The notes under the pieces are model-generated. The model did no database searches. It had not been told where the DNA came from and worked only from the letters and a program-made list of their open reading frames with translations. 16,030 nt of DNA, taken from NCBI GenBank assembly GCA_937905855.1, contig CALCWU010000163.1:1-16030 (forward strand). Reading direction: 5' to 3'. This document shows, one piece after another, positions 7,561-13,523 of the stretch; position 1 is the first letter of the stretch, and every line of letters begins with the position of its first letter. A program made the translations under genes and the position numbers. This stretch comes from an uncultured Mollicutes bacterium (GTDB lineage Bacteria > Bacillota_I > Bacilli_A > Acholeplasmatales > Anaeroplasmataceae).

Positions 7561-7589
7561 TTGAAAAATAAAGACTATTTCGATATAAT
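7561..7589 (+). promoter_or_regulatory. sigma-A-type promoter of the YebC gene
   Basis: TTGAAA (7561-7566) and TATAAT (7584-7589) are 17 bp apart. The region 7434-7632 otherwise holds only the upstream terminator and an AT-rich stretch. The TTG of this -35 box could be mistaken for a start codon of the following gene. Confidence 0.85.
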
Positions 7590-7632
7590 AATAAAGGTAA
7601 AAAAATCTAAAGAATTGAAAGGAAGTAATTCT

Positions 7633-8364
7633 ATGGGAAGAGCTCATGAGGTTCGTGCAGCATCTATGGCTAAGACTGCAGCTGCTAAGTCTAGTAAGTA
7701 TGCTAAATGGGGTAAGGAAATTTTTGAAGCAGCAAAAGCTGGTGTTCCTGATCCAGAAATGAATTTAAAGCTGAAAAATGTAATAGCTAGAGCTAAAAAG
7801 GATCAATGCTCTGCTGATGTTATCAAGCGTGCAATTGAAAAAGCAAAGGGAGTTCAATCAGGAGCTTCTAAAGAAACAGTTTATGAGGGCTATGGTAATG
7901 GAAACGTTGCAGTTATTGTTGAATGCTTAACTGATAACGTTAATCGTACATATACAGAGGTTCGTACAGCATTTAATAAAACTGGTGGTTCTATTGGTAG
8001 TGCTGTTTCATATATGTTTAATCGTAAGGCAAGATTTGTATTTGACGGTATGAGCGAGGATGAGGCTATGGAGGCCTTAATGAATGGCGAAGCTGATTTT
8101 GAGGATTTATCAACAAATGAAGATGGCTTTGTTACAATTATTGCTGATCCAAAGGATAATGATAAGGTGCGTGAGGCCTTACTTGCTGCTAAACCAGATT
8201 TAGAGTTTGAGGCTGAGGGTGTTGAATTAGTTCCAACAACCTATGTTAAGCTTGATGAAGAAAGCGAAGGCAAGTTTAAGCGTATGCTTTCTTTATTAAG
8301 AGAACTTGATGATGTTCAAGCAATTCATCACAATGCTGATATTGTTGAGGATGATGAGGAATAA
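7633..8364 (+). CDS. YebC/PmpR-family protein, YeeN-like subgroup
   Basis: The 243-aa product has the N-terminus MGRAHEVRAASMAKTAAAKS and the block PDPEMNLKLKNVIARAKKDQ, typical of the YebC/PmpR (TACO1) family. The reading is closer to the YeeN-like branch than to E. coli YebC, which starts MAGHSKW. Family members were long annotated as transcription regulators. Newer work links them, including the Bacillus YebC2 type, to translation and relief of ribosome stalling at proline-rich stretches; I state this from memory. The three-domain length is normal. The start at 7633 has AAAGGAAG upstream (7618-7625), whereas starting at 7561 would place the -35 box in the coding region. It is monocistronic or weakly read through into pyrR, because a short terminator covers its stop codon. 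Confidence 0.95.
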   Translation: MGRAHEVRAASMAKTAAAKSSKYAKWGKEIFEAAKAGVPDPEMNLKLKNVIARAKKDQCSADVIKRAIEKAKGVQSGASKETVYEGYGNGNVAVIVECLTDNVNRTYTEVRTAFNKTGGSIGSAVSYMFNRKARFVFDGMSEDEAMEALMNGEADFEDLSTNEDGFVTIIADPKDNDKVREALLAAKPDLEFEAEGVELVPTTYVKLDEESEGKFKRMLSLLRELDDVQAIHHNADIVEDDEE

Positions 8365-8383
8365 AAGCCAGTTGGCTTTTTTC
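8363..8383 (+). terminator. short intrinsic terminator after the YebC gene
   Basis: AAAAGCC (8363-8369) pairs with GGCTTTT (8374-8380) around an AGTT loop, followed by TTC. The stem begins in the stop codon. With 7 bp it is weaker than the other terminators here and may allow read-through to pyrR. Confidence 0.65.
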
Positions 8384-8398
8384 TTTATATAAAAAGAT

Positions 8399-8893
8399 AT
8401 GAAAATTATTTTAGAAAATGAACAATTTATAAGAACTCTTAAAAGAATGACTCATGAAATTATTGAGAAGAATGATAATCTAGCTGATGTTATTTTAATG
8501 GGAATAGAACGTAAGGGTATGCCTATTGCTAGATACATTAAGGAATTGATTATGACTTTTGAGGGTGTGGACGTAGAATTATATCCAATAGATATTTCTT
8601 ATCATCGTGATGATTTAAAAAGAATTGATGGTAATTTAAATTTACCAGTTAATATTGATGGCAAAACAATTATTTTAGTTGACGATGTTTTATATACAGG
8701 AAGAAGTGTGCGCTCAGCGATGGATGCGTTAATGGATTTTGGTAGACCTGCTAAAATTGAATTAGCAGTTGTTGTTGATAGGGGACATAGAGAGCTACCA
8801 ATAAGAGCTGATGTTGTTGGTAAGAATATTCCTACTTCTGTTAATGAACATGTAATTTGTGATTTTGATAATAAAATGATTTATTTAAATTAA
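8399..8893 (+). CDS. pyrR: PyrR: pyrimidine operon attenuator / uracil phosphoribosyltransferase
   Basis: PyrR binds pyr mRNA in response to UMP and controls attenuation; many members also make UMP from uracil and PRPP. The PRPP loop is clear (ILVDDVLYTGRS, with V94-D95-D96), as are the typical blocks GIERKGMPIA, AMDALMDFGRP and VVDRGHRELPIRADVVGKNI. At 164 aa it is compact compared with the usual 175-180; the stretch between the first block and the PRPP loop and the C-terminal tail are both short. The ATG at 8399 has no good Shine-Dalgarno site (only AAAAAG), unlike every other gene here, so translation may be weak or use a different signal. No pyrimidine gene and no PyrR-binding loop is visible nearby, so it acts in trans if it regulates. 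Confidence 0.95.
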   Translation: MKIILENEQFIRTLKRMTHEIIEKNDNLADVILMGIERKGMPIARYIKELIMTFEGVDVELYPIDISYHRDDLKRIDGNLNLPVNIDGKTIILVDDVLYTGRSVRSAMDALMDFGRPAKIELAVVVDRGHRELPIRADVVGKNIPTSVNEHVICDFDNKMIYLN

Positions 8894-8905
8894 GAAAAAA
8901 AGTGC

Positions 8906-8934
8906 TTGCATTTTGATTATTAATGGTTTATAAT
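8906..8934 (+). promoter_or_regulatory. sigma-A-type promoter of the T-box/metNIQ unit
   Basis: TTGCAT (8906-8911) and TATAAT (8929-8934) are 17 bp apart, so transcription should start at about 8941, right at the 5' edge of T-box Stem I. The promoter lies only 12 nt after the pyrR stop codon. Confidence 0.88.
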
Positions 8935-8940
8935 ATGAAA

Positions 8941-9208
8941 CATATTAAGAAAAGCTATGAAAAGAAGAGTAGTAGATGATATCTGGCGTAGAGAATCCTT
9001 GTTTGGTGAAAAAGGATGTAGATTAATTTATGAAGATGGTCTTGGAGCTTAATATTCGAGCAGTTGTTAGAATATTACGGGTTCGCCCGTTAAAGCGATA
9101 GAGTATGATTGTACTTGAAGAGGCAAGTATCGTGAGGTATTTGTAAATTAAGGTGGTAACGCGGATTATTTCGTCCTTAGGCATTTATTGTGTCTAAGGA
9201 TTTTTTTT
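8941..9208 (+). promoter_or_regulatory. T-box riboswitch leader, methionine-specific (AUG specifier)
   Basis: The leader fills the 338-bp gap between pyrR and metN. Stem I is closed by ATATTAAG (8942-8949) with CTTAATAT (9048-9055). Inside it are the AAGAAGAGTAGTA loop-E side, an AGAGA bulge and a terminal arm ATCCTT/AAGGAT with a GGTG loop. By alignment with the glyQS pattern (GAA-R-specifier-R-UCUU), the specifier is AUG at 9036-9038 after GAAG and before G-TCTT. A UUCG hairpin ACGGG/CCCGT (9077-9090) and a TACTTG/CAAGTA hairpin (9112-9129) follow. The T-box motif AAGGTGGTAACGCGG (9150-9164) contains UGGU at 9154-9157, which can pair with the ACCA end of tRNA-Met. An antiterminator TTAAGG/CCTTAG (9148-9153, 9175-9180) competes with the terminator. 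Uncharged tRNA-Met should allow metNIQ transcription. Confidence 0.95.
9174..9208 (+). terminator. T-box regulated terminator
   Basis: TCCTTAG (9174-9180) pairs with CTAAGGA (9194-9200), extended inward by GCA/TGT-type pairs, then eight T residues (9201-9208). Its 5' arm is shared with the antiterminator, so the two forms exclude each other. Confidence 0.92.
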
Positions 9209-9231
9209 ATTTTCAAAAAGGAGGAAAATGT

Positions 9232-10227
9232 ATGGATAAAATATTTGAGCTTCAAAATGTAACTAAAATATATAAAATGAGAAAAAAAGATATTTTAGCT
9301 ATTAAGGACATTAATTTAACAATTGAAAAAGGTGATATTTTTGGAATTATTGGTTTATCTGGTGCTGGAAAGTCAACTCTTATTCGTTGTTTAAATTATT
9401 TGGAAAAGCCAACAAGTGGAAATGTTTACTTCAATGGTGTTAATCTTGCTGATTTAAACAAAAAGGAGCTAAGACATACTAGACAAAATATTGGTATGAT
9501 TTTTCAAAGCTTTAATTTGTTGGAGCAAAGAAATGTCTTAAGAAATATTACCTTTCCTTTAGAAATTGCTCATGTAGCTAAGGAAGAACGAGTTAAAAGG
9601 TCATATGAATTGCTAGAACTTGTAGGTTTAAAGGATAAGGCCTTAGTTTATCCTTCTGAGCTATCTGGTGGTCAAAAGCAAAGAGTTGCAATTGCAAGAG
9701 CCTTAGCTACCAGTCCAAGTGTTCTACTATGTGATGAGGCTACTAGTGCATTAGATCCTAATACTACTAATCAAATTTTGAAGCTACTTTCAGATATTAA
9801 TAAAAGCCTTGGTATTACAATAGTAATAATAACTCATGAAATGAGGGTTGTGGAAAGTATTTGTAATAAGGTTGCAATAATTGATGAAAGTGTTGTTCGT
9901 GAGGTTGGTAAGGTAAAGGATGTATTTATTAATCCTAAGGAGGAAATTACTAAAAGCTTGCTATATCCTGAACTTGATTTAATGTATGAGGATCATGGTC
10001 GGATGTGTATGAATCTAATATTTGATGGTAATGTCTTAGAGCCAGTTGTTGCTAAAATGATTTTAAAAACTAAGGCCTTAATCAATATTATTGATGCTAA
10101 CATTAAAACAAAGGATGATAAAATATTTGGAGAAATGAAAGTCGTTTTACCAAATGATGAAGCAACAATTGCTAAGGTAATTAATTATCTTGAAACAGAA
10201 AATATCAAATATGAGGTAAAGGAGTAG
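9232..10227 (+). CDS. metN: methionine ABC transporter ATP-binding protein MetN
   Basis: MetN is the ATPase of the MetNIQ importer (MUT family) and works as a dimer under the membrane. At 331 aa it has all nucleotide-binding motifs: Walker A GLSGAGKST (41-49), Q-loop Q92, signature LSGGQKQR (144-151), Walker B VLLCDEATSALD (164-175) and switch H202. The last 75 or so residues form the NIL domain, the ACT-like part that binds methionine and inhibits the transporter from inside when methionine is plentiful. The start at 9232 has AAGGAGG at 9218-9224. An in-frame codon at 9190 is not used, since it lies in the terminator hairpin. It is the first gene of metNIQ, and the spacing to metI is 3 nt. 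The T-box and the NIL domain give control at two levels. Confidence 0.97.
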   Translation: MDKIFELQNVTKIYKMRKKDILAIKDINLTIEKGDIFGIIGLSGAGKSTLIRCLNYLEKPTSGNVYFNGVNLADLNKKELRHTRQNIGMIFQSFNLLEQRNVLRNITFPLEIAHVAKEERVKRSYELLELVGLKDKALVYPSELSGGQKQRVAIARALATSPSVLLCDEATSALDPNTTNQILKLLSDINKSLGITIVIITHEMRVVESICNKVAIIDESVVREVGKVKDVFINPKEEITKSLLYPELDLMYEDHGRMCMNLIFDGNVLEPVVAKMILKTKALINIIDANIKTKDDKIFGEMKVVLPNDEATIAKVINYLETENIKYEVKE

Positions 10228-10230
10228 AAT

Positions 10231-10923
10231 ATGAATTTCTTAATGTTATTGGCTAAATTTGCTAATTTAGGATTTATGTATTATTTAGAGCAAACGGCAA
10301 TTACAATTGGTATAGTCTTAGTAGCTACTTTCTTTGCTTATTTAATTGGGATACCACTTGGTATTATTTTAAACGTTACTGATAAAAATGGCTTGTTTGA
10401 ATGCAAATGGTTAAATTTTGTTATTGGTATAATTGTTAATATTTTAAGATCTGCCCCATTTGTTATATTGCTGGTAACTATCCTACCAGCTATTAGAAAT
10501 ATAATTGGTACAGGAACAGGAAATGTAGCCTTTGTAATGGCTTTAGTAATAGCGGCAATTCCTTTTGTAGCTAGAATGGTTGAGTCATCACTAAAGGAGG
10601 TTGATTATGGAATTATTGAAGCAAGTAGTGCAATGGGTGCTTCAAGAATGGCTATTATTTTTAGGGTGATTTTACCAGAAATCAAATCATCACTTATTGT
10701 AGGAGCAACTATAAGTTTTGCTACGATATTAGGATATACCGCAATGACGGGTATTATTGGTGCTGATGGACTTGGTAATGTAGCATATTCATATGGTTAT
10801 ATTAGAAATTACCTTGATGCCAAGCTAATAAGCTTAGCATTATTAATTATTATTGTTCAAGTGTTCCAGGAAATAGGAATGTTTGTAGCTAAAAAAATAG
10901 ATCATAGAAAAAAAGGAGAATAA
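10231..10923 (+). CDS. metI: methionine ABC transporter permease MetI
   Basis: The 230-aa permease has five predicted membrane helices (about 20-42, 63-85, 97-117, 154-178, 197-220). The coupling EAA loop reads EASSAMGASRMAIIFRVILPE (about 130-150), and RSAPFVILL at 73-81 is typical of MetI. Two copies form the channel for methionine import. AAAGGAG at 10218-10224, overlapping the end of metN, supports the start. It lies 3 nt after metN and 4 nt before metQ. Confidence 0.97.
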   Translation: MNFLMLLAKFANLGFMYYLEQTAITIGIVLVATFFAYLIGIPLGIILNVTDKNGLFECKWLNFVIGIIVNILRSAPFVILLVTILPAIRNIIGTGTGNVAFVMALVIAAIPFVARMVESSLKEVDYGIIEASSAMGASRMAIIFRVILPEIKSSLIVGATISFATILGYTAMTGIIGADGLGNVAYSYGYIRNYLDAKLISLALLIIIVQVFQEIGMFVAKKIDHRKKGE

Positions 10924-10927
10924 AAAA

Positions 10928-11749
10928 ATGAAGAATGTTTTAAAATTAGCGCTAGGCGCAGCAGTATTAGGAGTAGTAGGTTTAACATCTTGTGGAAAGA
11001 GCTGGAGTCCACTTGCAGATGATGTAACAACAATTACAGTTGCAGCATCACCATCACCACATGCTGAAATTTTAGAGGCAGCAAAGCCTATTTTTGAGTC
11101 TAAGGGATATACCTTAATTATTAAGCAGTATACTGATTATGTTCAACCAAATCTTGCAACTGAGAATGGTTCTGTTGATGCTAATTATTTTCAGCATACA
11201 CCATATTTAAATTCATTTAATGAGGAAAATGATACTCATCTTGTAAGTGTTGGTAAGGTTCATTATGAGCCATTTGCTATCTATAAGGGCAAGAAGAATT
11301 CTTTAGAGGAATTAAGTGATGGTGATACTATTTTAGTGCCTAATGATACAACTAATGAAGCACGTGCTCTAAATTTACTTGCAGATGCTGGCTTAATTAC
11401 CTTGAAAAAAGGAGTTGGTCTTGAGGCAACAAAGCTTGATATAACTTCTAATCCTCACAATTTTAATATTAAAGAGCTTGAGGCTCAACAAATTGCTAGT
11501 AATAGAGTTGATGCGGCTATTGCTGTAATTAATGGTAATTATGCACTTGATGCTGGCTTAACAAGCGATGATGCTATTAGATATGAAGCCTCAGATAGTC
11601 TTGCAGCTGAAACCTATGCAAATGTGCTATGTGTTAGAGATGGTAATCAAAATCATAAAGCAATTAAGGCTTTATACGAGGTTTTAACTTCAAAAGAAAT
11701 TAAAGAATTCATCAAGACACGTTATAATGGTGCTGTTCTAGCAATTTAA
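10928..11749 (+). CDS. metQ: methionine-binding lipoprotein MetQ (NlpA family)
   Basis: This is the substrate-binding lipoprotein of the MetNIQ system, 273 aa and of normal length. The signal peptide (about residues 1-21) ends in the lipobox LTSC, so C22 would be lipid-anchored outside the cell. The NlpA-family core is clear: the segment from ITVAASPSPHAEIL, the DYVQPN block, and VDANYFQHTPYLNSF, FAIYKGKKNSLEEL and TTNEARALNLLADAGLI. AAGGAG at 10913-10918 supports the start. It is the last gene of the T-box unit, with a strong terminator about 15 nt after its stop. Its last 38 bp are also the end of a convergent gene. Related NlpA proteins can bind D-methionine or other amino acids, so the exact specificity rests on the AUG specifier of the leader. 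Confidence 0.96.
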   Translation: MKNVLKLALGAAVLGVVGLTSCGKSWSPLADDVTTITVAASPSPHAEILEAAKPIFESKGYTLIIKQYTDYVQPNLATENGSVDANYFQHTPYLNSFNEENDTHLVSVGKVHYEPFAIYKGKKNSLEELSDGDTILVPNDTTNEARALNLLADAGLITLKKGVGLEATKLDITSNPHNFNIKELEAQQIASNRVDAAIAVINGNYALDAGLTSDDAIRYEASDSLAAETYANVLCVRDGNQNHKAIKALYEVLTSKEIKEFIKTRYNGAVLAI

Positions 11750-12188
11750 TATTTAAGAGAAACTCGGAATTATAGACCTCTATAATTCCTTTTTTTTCAT
11801 ATTTTTTTATTGATTCTCTAAGCTTTATAGGAGAAATATTTAAATATTCTGCTAGCTCCTTTTTTTTCATATTGATAGTAATTAGTGGATTTTTTTCTTT
11901 AGTATATAGATAATAAAGCAATATCATTAGTCTATTTTCTTCATTTTTTTCTCGTAAAATATAATTTTCAATTTTAAGCATATTACTTAAATCATACCAA
12001 AAATTATTTTCCTTAAGGGGTGAAAGTGTAATGCCTGTTAATGCTTTAAAGCGCGAAAATTCAAAGGGATAAATAACACTGCCACGTGAATGAATTTTTT
12101 TAATTGTATAGAATTCTTCTAAAACCTCACCTAATGTTATTTGCATTGGTTCTAAAAGTGTAAAAAAAATACCTCTTTGGATTTTCAT
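11712..12188 (-). CDS. short Crp/Fnr-type transcription regulator
   Basis: The 158-aa product ends in a winged-HTH that fits the Crp/Fnr C-terminal domain: INMKKKELAEYLNISPIKLR, then ESIKKYEKKGIIEV and a wing. A helix resembling the Crp dimer helix precedes it. Canonical members have about 220 aa; here only the second half of a cyclic-nucleotide-type beta-roll seems to remain (about residues 15-75). The upstream frame is closed by TAA about 30 nt before the ATG, so it is not a mis-called start. A GGTGAT site with 5 nt spacing supports it. It follows the HgdB-like gene by 45 nt on the same strand and probably belongs to that unit. The effector is unknown; the sequence shows no Fnr-like cysteine cluster. 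The 3' end overlaps metQ by 38 bp. Confidence 0.75.
   Translation of the reverse strand: MKIQRGIFFTLLEPMQITLGEVLEEFYTIKKIHSRGSVIYPFEFSRFKALTGITLSPLKENNFWYDLSNMLKIENYILREKNEENRLMILLYYLYTKEKNPLITINMKKKELAEYLNISPIKLRESIKKYEKKGIIEVYNSEFLLNIKLLEQHHYNVS
11766..11797 (+). terminator. intrinsic terminator of metNIQ, inside an opposing coding region
   Basis: GGAATTATAGA (11766-11776) and TCTATAATTCC (11779-11789) form a perfect inverted repeat; with a realistic loop the stem is 9-10 bp. Eight T residues follow (11790-11797). On the other strand the same bases encode the wing of the HTH domain of the convergent regulator. Confidence 0.9.
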
Positions 12189-12225
12189 ATTATCACCAAG
12201 AGATATTTTAATTTATTATTAATGA

Positions 12226-12242
12226 AAATTATGTTATAATTT
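12226..12242. repeat. 17-bp inverted repeat between the HgdB-like gene and the Crp-like gene
   Basis: AAATTAT-GTT-ATAATTT is a perfect 7-bp dyad. It spans the stop codon of the HgdB-like gene and lies about 40 bp upstream of the Crp-like start. It could be an operator or a weak promoter part, or chance in AT-rich DNA. Confidence 0.3.
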
Positions 12243-13520
12243 AGCCTTGTCGTCTGGCTTTATTGATTCTTTAGCGATTGCTAGCATAAGCTTAATACGA
12301 TTTTCTTGATTAACCTTAGTTGCTGATGGATCATAGTCAACTGCGACAATATTAGCAGTAGGGTGGATTTCTTTAATTCTTTTCATAACACCCTTACCAC
12401 AAATATGATTTGGAAGACAACCAAATGGCTGAGCACAAACAATATTGCTATAGCCTATTTCAACAAGCTCCATCATTTCGGCAGTAAGTAGCCAGCCTTC
12501 ACCCATTTTTGTTCCGTGAGATATTACGCCGTTTGACATTTCTTTAGTTTCTTTAAAATAGTTCATAGGAGTAATTTTTGTTGGCTTTAGTGCTTCAATC
12601 ATTGCTTTTTCACGTCTTCTTAAATAAGAAATAAGAATTTTGGTTAAGAAAACCTTTATTTTCTTACCACCATAAATTTTTTGATCATAAATAGTGTTAT
12701 AAAGGCAATAAAGGATAAAGCCATATAGACCGGGTACCATTACCTCGGCACCTTCACTTACTAGGAAGTCCTCAAGATGGTTGTTGCCAAGAGGAGCATA
12801 TTTAATATATATTTCACCAACAACGCCAACCTTTGGTTTAGCATGAGATAGGTCAAGATCTAGGCTATCAAAATCCTTAGCAATAAGCTTTAGATTCTTT
12901 TTTATACCTCTTAAATTTAAGCCCTTGTTATTATCGATTTGTACCTTTAAATTATTTATCCATTTATCTAATGTTTTCTTAGCGTCATCATTTTTATCAT
13001 AGCTTCTAGTTTTATTATAGGTATACATTAGAAAATCACCATAGGTCATTGCTGCTGCAACCTTTTTTATTAGCTTATAGTTTAATTCTAATCCACTATC
13101 TTTTTCAAGATTTGAAGCATTAAGGCTTACAACAGGAATATAACCATAGCCAGCCTTAATTAGGGCCTTACGAAGAAGATGAATATAGTTTGAGGCTCTA
13201 CAGCCACCACCAGTTTGGGTGATTAATAAAACGATTTTATCTAAATCAGTACGATGATTTAAGGCATCAATAAATTGGCCTATAACTAAAAGGGCAGGAT
13301 AGCATGTATCATTATGAACATATTTTAATCCTTCAGAGACAACCTCTGGTCCTTCATTTTGTAATATTTCAACGTTATAGCCACAGCCTATTAAAGCATT
13401 TTGAAATAAGGCAAAGTGAATTTTTAGCATACCAGGTATTAAAATTGTATGAGTTTTACGCATTGATTTAGTAAACTTTGGATATTCGAATTCTGTATCT
13501 TTATATTCTACCTGATTCAT
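12234..13520 (-). CDS. HgdB-like acyl-CoA dehydratase/activase-related protein (C-terminal partner of the split activase)
   Basis: The 428-aa product matches the C-terminal third of the large activase-related proteins that many anaerobic Bacillota encode as one chain of about 1400 aa. Conserved cysteine sites are NDTCYPA (C73), TGGGCRASNY (C107) and CAQPFGCLPNHICGKG (C362, C368, C374). These are typical of the HgdB-related fold, in which cysteines can hold an iron-sulfur cluster. The known relatives are 2-hydroxyacyl-CoA dehydratases of amino-acid fermentation, but these large activase-like proteins have no proven reaction, so I do not assign one. The start follows an AAAGGAG site that overlaps the end of the upstream gene; stop, one codon (CAT) and ATG are in the same frame. 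The pair is therefore coupled and works as one unit. Confidence 0.88.
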   Translation of the reverse strand: MNQVEYKDTEFEYPKFTKSMRKTHTILIPGMLKIHFALFQNALIGCGYNVEILQNEGPEVVSEGLKYVHNDTCYPALLVIGQFIDALNHRTDLDKIVLLITQTGGGCRASNYIHLLRKALIKAGYGYIPVVSLNASNLEKDSGLELNYKLIKKVAAAMTYGDFLMYTYNKTRSYDKNDDAKKTLDKWINNLKVQIDNNKGLNLRGIKKNLKLIAKDFDSLDLDLSHAKPKVGVVGEIYIKYAPLGNNHLEDFLVSEGAEVMVPGLYGFILYCLYNTIYDQKIYGGKKIKVFLTKILISYLRRREKAMIEALKPTKITPMNYFKETKEMSNGVISHGTKMGEGWLLTAEMMELVEIGYSNIVCAQPFGCLPNHICGKGVMKRIKEIHPTANIVAVDYDPSATKVNQENRIKLMLAIAKESIKPDDKAKL

Positions 13521-13523
13521 ATG

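Noticed and set aside
7561..7632. TTG start giving the YebC protein 24 extra residues
   Set aside because: This TTG is the first three bases of a -35 box with a perfect 17-bp spacer and TATAAT; the family N-terminus MGRAHEVR starts at 7633 with its own ribosome-binding site.
8894..8925. Possible terminator for pyrR (AAAGTGC/GCATTTT)
   Set aside because: The loop would be only 2 nt and the sequence overlaps the -35 box of the metNIQ promoter.
9190..9231. Upstream in-frame start for MetN
   Set aside because: It lies inside the T-box terminator hairpin and T tract; AAGGAGG at 9218-9224 serves the ATG at 9232.
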